A stretch of 64,000 nucleotides of DNA from Boswellia sacra (GCA_013180625.2 SNVD02016082.1:61044-125043); one strand, 5' to 3'; shown: positions 1 to 13,513, counted from the first letter of the stretch. Numbers and translations are program-made. Notes: generated by a model not told the origin, from the sequence alone.

Positions 1-974
1 GTCGAGTGTCGAATACAACATCTGAAGAGTTTACAGTGTCAGATTTTGCATCCGACACTCGACAAAATTGTTTTCTCTTTCATCTGACACTCAACGTGTC
101 GGATGAAGAATCTGACATTGTAAACTCTTCGATGATGTATCCGACACTCGACAAATTGTTTTCACTTCATCTAGTGTCGGATGAAAGTGAAAACAATTTG
201 TTGAGTATGGGATTCGTGTGTCAGATACATCATCGAAGAGTTTACAGTGTCGGATTCTTCATCCGACACTCGAGATGTGTCGGATAGCCGACACTCGACA
301 TGTCCGATTAAAGAGAAAATAATTTTGTCGAGTGTCCGATGTAAAATCCGACACTGTAAACTCTTCGGATGATGTATCCGCCACTCGACAAAATTGTTTT
401 CACTATCATCCGACATGTCGAGTGTCTGATATCTGATACATCTTGACGTACTGTCGAGATGTGTCAGATATCAGACACTCGACCATCGTCTACCTCGTGA
501 TCAAGTCTGTTGGTTTTCATAGTTTTCATACACATCAAACCACAAAAATCACTTGATAACAATAGATTTATCCCTAAAAACACAGAATAAGTTCACAAAT
601 CCGATAGAAATTCAAATCCCTAATTCAAATTCCCTAAAAACTAGCCCAAATCTAATGAAACAAAAAATAGAAAACAACCAAATAAATCACTCTGCGTCGT
701 TTTACGTTTCAAGTGTAGTCAAGGGGTTTCGGAAATGAAGATTCGAGGGGTATTGGAAGCTGGACAACAACAGACGGTTATGAAAATAAGACACGGTTAT
801 GGAAATAGGAAGAGGTAAGTGAAGGAAAGAGAGAAATAAAGAACTTAGGAATAAATTGAAATTCATAGGGTATTTGAGTCTTTTTGTCGAGAAAGTATCT
901 ATGGCATGAAAATTTTTCAGGATGCATCCAAATTTCATCAAGGGTCCCTAATTGTGTCCATTTTTTCAATTTTC
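1..974. mobile_element. Right terminus of a second MULE-A copy, cut by the window edge
   Basis: Positions 1-480 are a dense array of the motif GTCGAGTGTCGGAT and its reverse complement. Positions 485-974 closely match the outer part of the right TIR of the complete MULE-A at 10985-11453, in the same order and orientation, including the stretch beginning CATCAAACCACAAAAATCAC and the terminal AATTGTGTCC plus T-rich end. The rest of this copy lies left of the window, so neither its coding content nor its TSD can be judged. The short reading frames here only follow the repeat and are not genes. Confidence 0.85.
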
Positions 975-979
975 AATTT

Positions 980-2300
980 TAGTTATTGTAATATTGTTAA
1001 TTAAATAATAACTATCAATTTGTTTTGTGTAAATAAACTGTTAATCCAATGCAAATGCATATTCAAGTTTACCTTGCTTATTCAATTATTAATGTTATTT
1101 ACAATTATTTCATTTCAATAATTAATTAACAGTTTTGTTCATTTCATTGATTAATTAACAAGTTTGTTCTTAAATTAATTATTTTTAATTTTATCCTAGC
1201 ACATCTCGTTACTTATGCTTAACTAATTAATAACAAGCATTTAGTGAAATGACAATTTAACAAATCAAATGTTAGAGGACATGAATAATATAACTTGAAG
1301 CTAAATGCATATATTGTATTCGTTCTTCCCACAAATAAAAGCATTAAATATCACACATTAAATTATATTTCACAAAATTTTATGTTTACATAGTTTCAAA
1401 ACTATAGATGTGTTCCCATTTGTATCCAAATTAATTATTTAATTATTAATTTATAATATAATAATATGTCAAATAAATAAGTTTTATTTGACAACTATGT
1501 CAATGTAAGTCATATCACATATAACCAGGCAAACCACTCATAATCACAAATGAATTATTGTAATATTGTTAATTAGATAATGACTATTAATTTATTCAAT
1601 GTAAATAAATTGTTAACCTAATCTAATTGCATTTTCAAGTTTACTTATTAAATTACGAATTATATTTGCAATTATTTCATTTCAATAACTAATTAATAGG
1701 TTTGTTGTTAAATTACTTAATTATTATTAATTTTATCATAACACGTCTCTTTAATTATGCTTTAATTATTAAAACAAAATACTTAAAAAAATGACAGCTG
1801 AAGAAATCAAATGTTAGAAGATATGAAATTATGAATAATATGTTTTGATATTAAATTGTTAAATAATTTAATTGCGTATGCCGTTATTTCACATATTCAA
1901 TTATTGTTACTTACAATTATTTCATTTTAGTAATTAATTGACGAGGTTGTGATTTAATTAATTAATATTAATTTGATCTTAGCACATCTATTTATTTATT
2001 ATTAAAAAATAACAAATTAGCAATTTAAGAAATCAAATATTTGGATATTTGACTAATATACTTTGTAAGTAAACACATGTACTGTATCATTCTTCCTACT
2101 AAATTAAGTTCTATAAAACATTAAATATCATACGCAAAACTATATTTCATAAATTTTATGTTTATAAACTTTAAAAAATATATATCTCTTCTTATATGCA
2201 TTTAAATTAATAATTTAACTATATAATTATTAATTTATAATTTGAAGGATTGAAAGTTATTTAATTAAATTTAATTACTTTATTAATAATATAAAAAGTT
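980..2300. repeat. AT-rich degenerate tandem repeat, about three copies
   Basis: Three diverged copies of one AT-rich sequence follow each other, starting near 980, 1550 and 1850. Shared landmarks in the same order are an ACAATTATTTCATTT block, an AATTAATT block, a TTTTATC or TTGATC block before AGCACATCT or ACACGTCT, and AAATCAAATGTTAGA. The first and third copies also share a following block (ATTAAATATCA then TTTTATGTTTA) that the middle copy lacks. No coding potential is visible. Confidence 0.65.
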
Positions 2301-2454
2301 GACAAAAATTAAACAATTATTGCAATTCTATGATCACTAATATGTGAAACTACATTTTAAAATTTTAGCTTTTAATTAATAATATATTTATTTTATAATA
2401 AGTTGTTAATTAATAATAAGATATATCAACATTCATGAAACTTAATTTGTCAAC

Positions 2455-2890
2455 GACAGATGTGCAAATTTTCTATTGTAAACCATTTGGTTACAAGAGA
2501 ATTTTGTTGCAAAATACTTTCTATGGCAACAAAAACGATTTTGTCACAAAATACTCCCTTTTGCTACATGAAGTTTTTTCTTTTGTAATAAATAAAAAAA
2601 AATTTCATGCTGGAGTATCTTATTTTATTATTGTAAACCATTTGGCGGCAAATGCTTTTGTCGTAGAGTGGAGGACGCACTATGATGGCAAAATGTTTTT
2701 TTTTTTTAATAAAATACTCTCTTTTGCTACAAAAAGTACTGTCGCAATAAATTAAAAAAAAATTGGTACAAGTTTATTATTTCATTATTGTAAAACATTT
2801 TGGTACTGCTAAACGTTTTCTTTTGTGATGAAATTATTTTTTGTCACAAAAGGTTTTGTTGTCAAAAGTGGATTTTGCTCTAATGTACAT
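2455..2890. repeat. Tandem repeat of about 155 bp, three imperfect copies
   Basis: The segment beginning TATTGTAAACCATTTGG recurs near 2475, 2630 and 2785. Each copy continues through TTTTGTTGCAAAA- or TTTGTCACAAAA-like words and an AAATACTC(C)CTTTTGCTAC block. The style resembles the subterminal repeats of plant CACTA elements, but no terminus could be tied to it. The 106-aa open frame at 2435-2755 tracks the repeat and is not called as a gene. Confidence 0.5.
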
Positions 2891-2900
2891 GTGGGGAGCT

Positions 2901-4125
2901 TTCTATGTAGAAGCATTTCAAGAAGGTCAACCGTGTTTTTTTCTATATATTCTTCTATATTATATTTTTGCTTCCTTTTTCCTTTTGTTTTCCTTTTGTT
3001 AGTTTTAACTTCTTCTTGTTGTCTTACTTGTTTTCATTGAGTACTCTTCCCTTTCGTAGACATGTCTTTAACTCTTTGGATAACATTTTGATTTCCTTGG
3101 CTCAAGCTGGTTTGTAGTCTAGGGTTAGAGTAAACCTAAAAGCAACAAAAAAAAAAAAGAGTAAGAAAAACCATAGGTTAATTAATGATCACTAATCATC
3201 GACAACTATTTCCAGCAAGGCCCTTCAGCAAAAATTCTTTCTAGATCTATTTAACTGAGCAACTATATAAGAAGATTCATATATGCCAAATGATCTTTTG
3301 CGATTTATTGTATTAATTCATGATGTGCTTGACCAATAAAAGTGTGTGTGTGTATCTAGAAAGACCTTCGAAAGAAAAATCAACTTACATCCGAAAAGGC
3401 AGAGGTTCTAGCTCCTATGAAATGATTCAACATACTGTGATAAGCAACTAAAGAACGATATGTTTCAATTCTATGGTTTTCTCTGTTCAGCCATTAATGA
3501 TGAGAAGATTTATTAGCGAAATCTTCTACATGAGTCAAATCTAGTATTTGTATTTGTATATACATAAAATTAAGTGGTCAACTTGAGCGAGGTTAGAAGG
3601 TTCACATAAAAATAATTCTATGATGTTGTAGAAGTCACCTAATTCATATGAGAACACTGTATTGCCTTTGTTAGCAACTCCATCAGTTGAGTGAGTTGTG
3701 CCAATGTTGTCCATCACAACCTTCCAATTTCATTTTTATACATTACAATATTTTTATTTCTTCTATATTTTTATTTATACTACAAATATAAACCTCCATT
3801 ACAATATGACATCAATTGAAAGTGAATACAAAAGTTTCCGCTTTTCGAGCTATTTAGAAATTGACAACTTCTTTCAGATAATTATTTGGGACTTTTGTGT
3901 GTTCATTTTGTGGCTTTAGGTTTTGTTTGTTTTGTTATTGGTGTTGTTGGGATCAGGGAGACTAATTCTTCATTGATGAGGAAAGTGATGAATGAGAGAG
4001 TTTGTGGGCGCCTAGCGGTGTTAAGAGTTTTGGAATGTAAGTAGCCATGGTTGCTGATGCTTGGGGACGGTGAGTTGTAGATTTTGGGAGCTAGTTATAG
4101 TATGAAATTTCATTTTTCCCCCCTT
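2901..4125. other. Intergenic, nothing recognised
   Basis: Ordinary AT-rich sequence with short T-rich tracts. I see no convincing exon, RNA gene or element end. Confidence 0.5.
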
Positions 4126-4640
4126 CACTACGACAAAAAGGGGCATAAATGTCATTAAATGATTGTTAGTTTCTGGAAAGCTGATACGTATGCACACCCT
4201 TCCCCCTGGTCAAAGCCATTATTGTCTATTATTTTCAAATGTGACAAGTATTTATCACAATTAAAAAGGAGACTTGTATAAAAACCTAACTCTAATGACT
4301 TCAATCGATTTCCTTTTCCATGGTAGCCTCCATCCACCCCCTCTGTCTCACTTTCATGAGCCACCTATTGAATCATCACTTCTATGGCCACCCCCAGCCC
4401 CTTCATCTTCATCTTCATCGGCCATCGGTGGCCATAATATGCAACCGGTTTCTATTCCTTAGCCGCCACCATCTAGCGCCTTCGTCTTCATTTTCATCGG
4501 CTACCTCCTGAATCGTGCTCTGATTCTTCTGCAACTGCCTGTAGCCCTTTCGTCTTTATTTTCATCAGCCACTGGTGGCCTGTCTCTCACCCAATGGGCC
4601 TGTTTCCGAAGAAACTCTGGAAAAAGTTCACGTTTTGTTA
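4126..4640 (+). mobile_element. Possible CACTA left terminus with 5' exon-like segment
   Basis: CACTACGACAAAAAGGGG at 4126 resembles the start of a plant CACTA element. About 150 bp later the sequence becomes C/T-rich and exon-like (4300-4620), with three imperfect repeats of a CCTTCRTCTTCATTTTCATCGGC-like word. The two complete CACTA elements in this window have the same design: a terminus followed by a C/T-rich leader. No matching right terminus (TTTTGTCGTAGTG) was found before the MULE-A at 6415, so the element is either truncated or not real. Confidence 0.3.
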
Positions 4641-6405
4641 GGTATTTACAACTCTCTTTTTATTTTATTTTATTTTATTTATTTTGGTTATTGTAATTCA
4701 GTTATGAGTGAGCTTATTTGAACTATCAGTGATTTGTAGAGCTACAAATTAAGTTTGGTAGGTTTATGTAATTGGAATTTGTGATTGCTGTCTGTGAAGA
4801 ACTTCTCACTTTGAAATTAGAAAGTAGTCGTTTTCTCAAGACATATTGATATATAATTGAATTATAATATTATAGGAAAGAATGCTTCCAGGAAGCACCA
4901 TGGTTTATTGCATATTTGCATAGGCCTCTAGTTGCCTAGTTCTATCCTTAATTCCTGAATTTTGGTTTAGTAAGCTTGTTAATCACTCGTCTGAGGTAAA
5001 TAGGTGATACCAATTTAGTCTCAAAATTTGTTTTAGTAAGATTTCTTCAGTTGACTAAAGAATTCTTTGGTCCGTCGCTTCCCATTATCACAGTGGGATT
5101 AAAGAATCTAATATTTTATGTTCTTTACTTTTTAAATTGGTTTATCATTTAGGGATTTTCTAATATTTTCTAAATTGCTTTATTAATTTAGTGATTTCAG
5201 TCTTAAATTGATTTATAGAAAACAAATTTAAAAATGGATCTTGATTCCTAGTTTATGGCGAAATTGTGGAAATTTTAAAACGTGATACATGTGATGGGAG
5301 GATAGAGACTTTCTTTGTAAATTTTTTTTTTTTGGTAATCTGTTTGACTGTGCATTTGCTTCAATTTGCCATCTTTTTTTTTAAATATGAAACTGTTATT
5401 TCTATATTATTTTCATGTTTTTGGTTGTAATTCAAAAAAAAATTATTATAAACGATTAAAAAGTTATTTATGCATCTAGCGGAAGTTTCTAAAGTAAATG
5501 CATTGAGTTTTTTTGAGTCTCTAAAGTAAATCCATATAGCAGAAGTTTTAAAAATTATGTTAAAATGATCAGCAATTATAAGCATTTAATTTGATGTAGA
5601 GGATTGGATTTTATTATCTTATCATGCTTGGTTTACATTTAACATTTTCAATGTGATAAGTTTGCTCTCTTAAAATCCATGTTGTTGGTTGTTCAATTAG
5701 TTTTCGTAGTTTTAATATTAAACGTCTTATAGCAAGTTTATTTAGCGTGATTGATTTGCTTTATACTTTTCAACAGCAGGTTTCAATACAATTGTTTAAT
5801 GAGAATTACTTTAGAATATATGATCTTCTCTTTTCCACATTTAAGTTGTCCATTTTGTTTGTTCCTTTGCTTAAAAGTCTTTTCTAGTAATAGACGAGGT
5901 TGAAGTTACAAGTTTCACTTCTAACTAGAATGTTGAATAGATGTTAGTTGGACCCACTTGATTTAATTAGTAGATCAGCATGCCATATGAAGTCAAATCA
6001 ATTAGTTCAGTACCTAAAGAAAACTAAACAGGCTTAGAGGATCAGATTTGGTAACATTTTCAAATAATTTAAATCTATAAATTTCCATTTCTGTTCAACC
6101 TTATTGTAGCCTTAAGATTATTCTTATTGATTTGATGCCACCAAAATTTGTTTCGTAGGAGGATAAACTAGATCTCCACTTTTTAAAGTCAGCCACTACG
6201 ATCTTATCTTTTTGCATTGCATCCGCATTTGTATTATAATTATGCCATATATATGTAATTTAAATTTTGCTAAATATTCCTCAAAGCTATATAAAATTGA
6301 TTACCCACCCTAATATTTAAGAAATGTAATCTCATGACTAGGGTCATTTCTAATTGAAGTTCTAAAATTTCTCTTTTGCCTTTCATTGTGTAGGTGTTCT
6401 GAAAT
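4641..6405. other. Intergenic or intron-like, nothing recognised
   Basis: AT-rich, T-biased sequence with many stops in all frames. No motif of a known family was seen. Confidence 0.5.
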
Positions 6406-6414
6406 TTTATGTTT

Positions 6415-7345
6415 GGGAAAATTGAAAAAATGGACACAATTAAGGACTCTCATTGAAATTTGGACACATCCTGAAAAATTTTCATGCTATAGACACTTTC
6501 TTGACAAAACGACTCACTTACCCTTATGTATTCAATTTTTTTCCAAAGCCTTATTTCCCCTTATTTCCCTCTTCAGTCAAAAATTATCGAAACCCCTTGA
6601 CACCGCTCAAAACGCAAACCAACACGAGCATCGACTGAGGATAGAAGTAAGACGACGCAGAGAGAAGCACTCATCGACACTGAGGTACGTTTATTTGTCG
6701 GTTTTTTCGTAGTTTTAGTGATTTATTTGGTTGTTTTCTGTTTCGTTAGATTTGATGAAGTTTTTAGGGAATTTGAATTAGGGATTCAAGTTTTCGTTGG
6801 ATTTGTGAACTTGTTTTGTGTTTTTAGGGATAAATATAGTGTTATAATATGATTTTTGTAGTTTGATGTGGGGTAAAAATTGACGAAACCTGTCGCGAGG
6901 TAGATGATGTGAGTGTGGGATGTGCATTCGACACCGCTCGACGCTCGACACCTACATGTCGACATCCGATACTCGATATCAGTCTATTTTCAAAGACATA
7001 TTAATCTGACACTCGACACTACCTTGCCGACACCACTCGACACTCAACACTCATTAATAATCCGACACTCGACACTACCTTTCATCTAACATGTCGAGTG
7101 TCAGATACGTGAAAACTGACATATCAATGTCTCGAACCATGTATCCAACACTCGACATGTCGTGTGTTGGGATGTCGCGTGTCGCGTGTCGAGTATCGAG
7201 TGTTTATATCGAGTTTCATTGAGCGTTTAGACAGAAATGTCATTTTTGTGCCTTTTGTAAGCAATTTTGTAATGATTTATTATCCACGGACTTATATGAT
7301 ATGTCTCTATCATGTCTCTATCATGCAGGATATGAAAATTTTAAG
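6415..7345 (+). repeat. MULE-A left terminal inverted repeat
   Basis: About 930 bp that match the reverse complement of 10465-11453. Outside-in it holds a unique terminal part (6415-6900), an array of GTCGAGTGTCGGAT-type words in both orientations (6925-7210), and an inner unique part ending TCTCTATCATGCAG before the transposase start. The inner end looks like a splice acceptor, so transcription may start within the TIR. Confidence 0.9.
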
Positions 7346-10068
7346 CATACTTATGCTATACAATGGTTCTTGGACTATGCAAGAGAATGGTGGTTATTTA
7401 TACACTGGTGGGAGCGCGAAGTCATTGATAATTCGTAGGTCTGCTACCTATAATGAGTTGGTTGACCGTATTAGTATTGGAATGGATTGGGATCTTCGTA
7501 AGCATAACATCAGTTTAGAGGTTCAATTTGTTTTTAAGGGTCTTCCGCCAATGCTGACTTCTATTAAGATTGACGACGATGTTTTTTTCTTTATACAACA
7601 TTTTTTGGAGGAACAACAGTCATATACACCCTTAATTGTCAAAGTTAAAGATAGAGAGAAGCGAAGGCAGAGGTCAGGATTTGATGCAATACGTAGGCGA
7701 CAAAGATCTTCTCATCCCTTTATATTTCGCTCAGCAAGTGGAAGCAACCAATTAAGTGAGTCCACTCATGTTTGTGCACAACCACAATTGAATGATGACG
7801 TTGGCATCCTGTTTGAGCAGTATTCAAGGCATGCAGGGCATGAGTCAGTTGGGATCTATCTTGAAAATGAAGAAGGGGTGTCCCCGCGATGCCATCGAGA
7901 TTGGTACGTCATCTTGATAGCATTAGAGATTTTGAGAGTTTAGGTAATATTGATGTTGATAACGGTAGTGATGATGTTAATGTTAATGATGACGATGGTG
8001 GTGATGAAGATTACGAAGATAATGATGGTAGTGATGATGTTAGTGAGCATGTTGACGATTTTGAAAATGTTGAACAGACGGAGATCTTGAATGATGTGAA
8101 TCAGGATGTGCCTTTTACTGTTCCTTCTCTAATTTGCACCACACCTACTCCTCCAGTATATGGACATCAACAACATCCGGTTTCGAATAATGAGTTGAGA
8201 GTTAATGCAAATTGTAGACATGAAGAAGCTAATTTGGGCTCCGAGACAGTCGTTGGGCTAACACATTCAGGTGGATGCCGCCTATTGTGCATTCATCATC
8301 CACAGATGGTGATGATGCTTCCTTATTTTTAGTTGATAGGATTGAGGTTAGGGTTGGACAGATGTTTAACAGCAAAACGGAGCTTCATCAGAAGTTATCA
8401 AATTTGGCACTAAGACGGAACTTTCAACTCAAGGTGAAGAACTTCAATGCAACAAGGTTTGAGGTTGTCTATCGTGCTGAATCATGTAAATGGCATTTAC
8501 GTGCCACAAAGGTAACCGATTCACATTTCTTCTAAGTGAAAAAGTATAAGAACCATCACACATGCTCCGAAGCAGGACTTCACCCAAACCACAAACAGGC
8601 AACTGTACATGTCATTGGCAAACATATTAAGAGCAAATTCATTGAGGCATCTAGAATATATCGTTCAAAGGATATTATGTCTGATGTTTAGGAGTCATTG
8701 GGTGTTAATATCACATGCAACAAGGCATGGAGGGCAAAAGAGGCAGCTTTGCAATAACTTCGCGGATCTTGTGAGGAATCATTCACAGTACTCCCCCAGT
8801 ATATGTACATGATTAAAAAAGCAAACCCGGGGACCAAAACTTCCTTAGAAATCGATGACAATAACCATTTTAGATACTTTTTCATGAGTATGGGGGCCTC
8901 TATTGCTGGATTTGTAACATCAATTAGGCCAGTTATCGCAGTTGATGGTTCTTTTTTGAAAGGAAAATATAGAGGTACCATGCTTTTGGCTTCTTGTATG
9001 GATGGAAATAAGCAAATATACCCATTGGCATTTGGAATTGGGTATTCTAAAAATGATGACTCTTGGACCTGGTTCATGAGACAGTTGCGCGATCATGTTG
9101 TACAAAATGTCTGAGATCTTGTTTTCATTTCTGACCGTCATCGTAGCATTGAACGAGCTATTGTAGCAGTTTTCCCTCATTCACAGCATGGATTGTGCAC
9201 TCATCATCTGAAGGGTAACTTGAAGGCAACTTTCAAGGACAACACTTTGTTAGATATATACCACCGAGTTGCAAGGACATATCACTGTGCTGATTTCAAC
9301 TATCATATGCGGCAAATTGAATCGTATATGCCAGCAGCAGCAGCAGCAGCTTATCTTTGAGATATTGGAGTCGAGAAATGGGCACATTCACAGTTTCATA
9401 GCCGGTAGCATAACATCATGATAACAAATATAGTTGAGTCGATGAACAGCTGCTTGCGACACCATCGATTCCTCCTGGTGACATTGTTAGTAGATTATTA
9501 CCGGGTCAACTTACAACAATGGTTCTATGAGCGTCGACAGTTATTTGCTAACTCGGAATTACATCTCTCCCCGTGGGCTAATAAGTTGATGGAGGAGTGT
9601 CTAAAGGAGGGAGAACGTATGAGGGTTAGTGGTATCTCTATTACTATATATGAGGTTAGAGGCAACGAACGTGTTAGTATCGCTGACATGCACACTCGTA
9701 CATGCACTTGTCGGGTGTTTGATCTTGACCAGCTTCCGTGTGTACATGTATTAGCTGTTTGCAAGTGTATGAATTTACTGACGTGCCATGACTATTGTTC
9801 CCATTGGTATACGACTGAAACATTACTACATGCATATGCTCTACCAATTGTTCTTATTGGAGTTAGTGAGGATTGGATGGTTCTTGAGGAGGTTCGTAGT
9901 AGAGTGGTTCTACCGCCAGTCATGAGGAGACCAGCCAGTCGTCCTCGGAGGAATCGAATCCCTTTCGTCGGTAAGTCTAGCTCGTCTCGAACTTGCAGGC
10001 GATGTAGAAGTTCCGGGCATAATCGTCAAACTTGCTACAACCCAATTCCACTTCATGATAGGGGATGA
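7332..10068 (+). pseudogene. MULE-A transposase (MuDR type), frameshifted and with stops
   Basis: This is a transposase that would cut and insert MULE ends. Domains in order: N-terminal all-beta region (7332-7650); acidic Asp-rich linker (7940-8100); MuDR DNA-binding region starting VGQMFNSKTELH (8350-8520); MULE catalytic domain with VDGSFLKGKYRG and FISDRH aspartates and a CTHH motif (8930-9200); SWIM zinc finger with CTC and PCVH (about 9700-9770); C-terminal CX2CX4HX4C knuckle (9994-10035). The frame shifts near 7890 and 8290. After that, one frame carries in-frame stops at 8533, 8689, 8755, 9112, 9358 and 9406. The domains are otherwise well preserved, so inactivation appears recent. It cannot make a full transposase. 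Confidence 0.92.
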
Positions 10069-10464
10069 AGACTACCAAATGTAGCCAGGGACTTATTTTG
10101 TCTATGTAATATTTATTGTATTCCAATTTGTGGCTTGTTCAAATTAATAATAACTTTCATATATGTGATTTGTCATTGTATTAAACATTCATGCATGAAA
10201 CATTCACTTATGTGCTTCGTCAATGTATGTACGTGACATTAATGTATTAAACACGAGTTTATGTGCTTTTTCGCACCTATACGATGGGCGTTAGACTATC
10301 TTAACGACAATGTCTTTTTGCCTCACACTCAAGTTCACGCGAATCCATTGAATACAATCCAAACTTGCCATGTTTGTGATCACCGCATGGTAGTGTTCAT
10401 CATATGGTGTCTTAAGGGTGAAAGACAATCTAAATTCACCTGCCATTTGCTTCAACCTGCGTAA

Positions 10465-11453
10465 AGTTTCTATATCCTACATGATAGAGACATATCATAT
10501 AAGTCCGTGGACAATAAATCCTTACAAAAGGCACAAAAATGACATTTCTGCCTAAACGCTCGACGAAACTTGACATAAACACTCGACATGCGACATGCGA
10601 CATCCCGACACATGACATGTCGAGTGTCAGATACATGGTTCTAGATGTCGATATGTCAGTTTCCACGTATCCGACACTCGAAATGTGGGATGGAAGGTAG
10701 TGTCGAGTGTCGGATACGTGGAACCGACATGTCGAGTGTCGGATGATTCATCCGACACTCGACACTACCTTTCATCCAACATATCAGTGTCGGATACATG
10801 GTTCGAGAACTTGACATGTCGGTTTTCATGTATCCAACACTCGACATGTCGGATGAAAGGTAGAGTATCGAGATCCGACACTCGATGTCTTCGAAAATAG
10901 ACTAATATCGAGTGTCGGTTGTGAATCCGATATGACAATGTCGAGCGTCGAGTATCGAGTTATGTCGAGATACATCTGACACTCACCATCGTCTACCTCG
11001 CGACGAAACCAATCAGTTTTTATAGTTTTCATACACATCAAACCACAAAAATCACATAATAATACTAGATTTATCCCTAAAAACACAGAATAAGTTCACA
11101 AATCTGACGGAAACTCAAATCCCTAATGAAGATTCCCTAAAAACTAAATCAAATCTAACGAAACAGAAAATCTAGTGTTTCGGTATCTAACGAAACAGAA
11201 TAAGTTCACAAATCTGAAGCGGTTTCTTGCTTCTATCCTCAGTCGATGGTTGTGTCGGTTTTCATTTTGAGCGGTGTCCAAGGGTTTCGGTATTTTTCGT
11301 CTGAAGAGGGAAATAAGGCTTTGGGAAAAAATTGAATACATAAGGGTAATTGAATTTTTTTGTCAAGAACGTGTCTATAGCATAAAAAGTTTTTAGAATG
11401 TGTCCAAATTTCAATGAAAGTCCCTAATTGTGTCCTTTTTTTTCAATTTTCCC
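10465..11453 (-). repeat. MULE-A right terminal inverted repeat
   Basis: Inverted partner of 6415-7345. It includes the satellite-like TCGAGTGTCGGAT array at about 10600-10985 and the unique outer segment 10985-11453, which is nearly the same as 485-974. Short frames over this region only follow the repeat. Confidence 0.9.
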
Positions 11454-11462
11454 TTTATGTTT

Positions 11463-12604
11463 TAGATAATAATTTTTTTTTTCGGGGGTTCAATTAGAAT
11501 AGACTCTTTTATGTAGATCACATGTCTATGTTTCTGATGTATCATTATTTGTTCATTTACACACAAATGCACACGGACATCTATTTACATGAGAGTGAGT
11601 GCTAAAAATATAAATATTTAAATTAGATACACATTTACGGGAATGAGCTTTGAGAACAAGCAGTTGTTATCTCTTAGCATGTAAAACTACGTAAATTCCA
11701 ATTTGGAACAAGTAAACGCAGCATTCAAAGAATTTATTTGGCAAAGAGTCCAACTTTATCCCCCCTCCCCAACAACTATTTTGTCCCAAAAGTTAATTTT
11801 AAGAATAAAAATTATGTACACAAGAAATGATATATATCAAATTCGGTTGTCGGCTAAAGAAAACATTGTAAACAAAATGCATTATTTCTCCACTGAGGTT
11901 TCTCTAATAATAATTTTATCTTCTAGGTTTTATAGAATGACATTACCCCCCTCACATTGTGATATTTTTCTACATTTCTTAAATTTATCGAGGCAGTAAA
12001 GTATTTGATGAAATCTCAAGGGGGATAATTTATTTACCCCAATTTTTTACAATTTCTTTCTTTCTATATTAAAAATTGATTTATTCACGTGTTTTCTTAT
12101 CTATCAATTAATTAATCAAGACTCTAGTATTCTTCTCCAATTGACAGCAATAAACCGAACACTCTTGGTTTAATGTAACTGTTTAATTTCAATTTTTGTT
12201 TTTCTCCAAAATTGGGCTTCAAAATTTTGATTCTTCGTGATTTGAAAATTTAATTTTTAGGATTAATGTTAGGATTTATACAATCATCATGTTCATGTAT
12301 TATTCTAATTGCATCTGCTTATTATTTACAATTTAAGAATGTAATTCATGGATTGATTTGATGTTTTCATCTTTCTAATTTGCAAAGGCAAAACATAAAA
12401 GTTAATTTCAATTACGAAGGAGAAAATAGACTAGAAATGGAACAGATCTTGCTTCTCTTACACTATCAACTCATTATTATTATTTTTATATTTATTATTA
12501 TTTCTTTTACGTCAAAATTTATCTGATCAATGGACCATTGTCGGATGGGTTTAAATTGCTGCAGCTCAAGGGTGAAGAGGCCCAATTACAAAAGTTAACC
12601 CATC
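11463..12604. other. Intergenic, nothing recognised
   Basis: AT-rich sequence between the MULE-A and CACTA insertions. No exon, RNA gene or element terminus was recognised. The 98-aa open frame at 11703-11999 lacks any family feature. Confidence 0.5.
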
Positions 12605-13513
12605 ACACACTACAAGAAAACAAGCTATTTACTACAACCTTCTACGGCGGTGCCTTAATAATGTTCGCACATCACGATCTACGGCGGGCAGCCATGCCTG
12701 CAGTAAAAAGTTTCACATTTGCTTTATAATCGTCTCTCTCTTCTCTCCTCCTTTCTCATCCCTAATCCCCAATCATTCTAATCCCTAACTTCTCACATCT
12801 CTTTCACTTTCCTTTTCTTTAGCCCCTGCAATCCCTAACCAGTGCAAGGTCGCAGCATCTATTCTCAAGCAAAGCTACCACTCCACATCAACATTCCTGC
12901 ACCATCAACACTGTCACTAACCAGCCGACCCAGCTAGCCTAGTGTTGTTGTTATGGTTTGAATCCATTGCCGCTGCCAACGTCTGATTCTCTATGCGCCC
13001 CCAAAAAAGGTAAAATTTTATTTATTAAAATTTATTGATCTGGTGCTAACTCGATGTCATTAGAGAACTCTTGGAAAAAAAAATTCTGTTTGGTTGCTAT
13101 TAAAATCTCAAAGAGTTAGAAAGTGTAATGGTGGTGTCGGTGCTGCTATTGGTTGTGGTTCACCGTGTTGGGTGGAGAAGCATTGATGTTGTCTTCTAAT
13201 TTGTGTTTTAATATAAAAAAATAACATAGTTTAAAGAATAATGAATTATTTATATAACTTTTATATTTTTACGATTTATCATATATTTAATTTGAGAAAA
13301 GATGGTTAAAATTAATTTTTAATAAAATATACTACTATGATTACGACTCCAATTTATAATGAATAAAAAGCCAATAATGACATGATGAATTCAAGTGGTG
13401 GGGTATTTCATATAATTGCATGCTAATTTAATTTGTGGTTGAGATGCCACGAATTGATGTAGGCACTAAAGCTGGAAAGGTTACTCTATTAATTAATTTC
13501 TATATATATGTAG

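Larger units (their letters stand above)
6415..11453 (+). mobile_element. Complete Mutator-like element (MULE-A), 5,039 bp
   Basis: The element begins GGGAAAATTGAAAAAA and ends with the inverted counterpart TTTTTTTTCAATTTTCCC. It is flanked by a perfect 9-bp direct repeat, TTTATGTTT (6406-6414 and 11454-11462), the TSD size expected of Mutator elements. Long inverted repeats (about 6415-7345 and 10465-11453) enclose a decayed MuDR-type transposase on the plus strand. An intact TSD combined with a broken transposase suggests it transposed fairly recently but may have been moved in trans, or decayed after insertion. Confidence 0.95.

Noticed and set aside
1..480. Short repeats resembling a spaced repeat array
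   Set aside because: The units occur in both orientations without unique spacers and match the TIR array of MULE-A.
2659..2674. CTTTTGTCGTAGAGTGG as a CACTA right end pairing with 4126
   Set aside because: It has an extra base within the terminus, lies left of the proposed left end, and no TSD fits.
2435..2755. 106-aa open frame
   Set aside because: It spans the 155-bp tandem repeat, has no recognisable domain and its composition follows the repeat.
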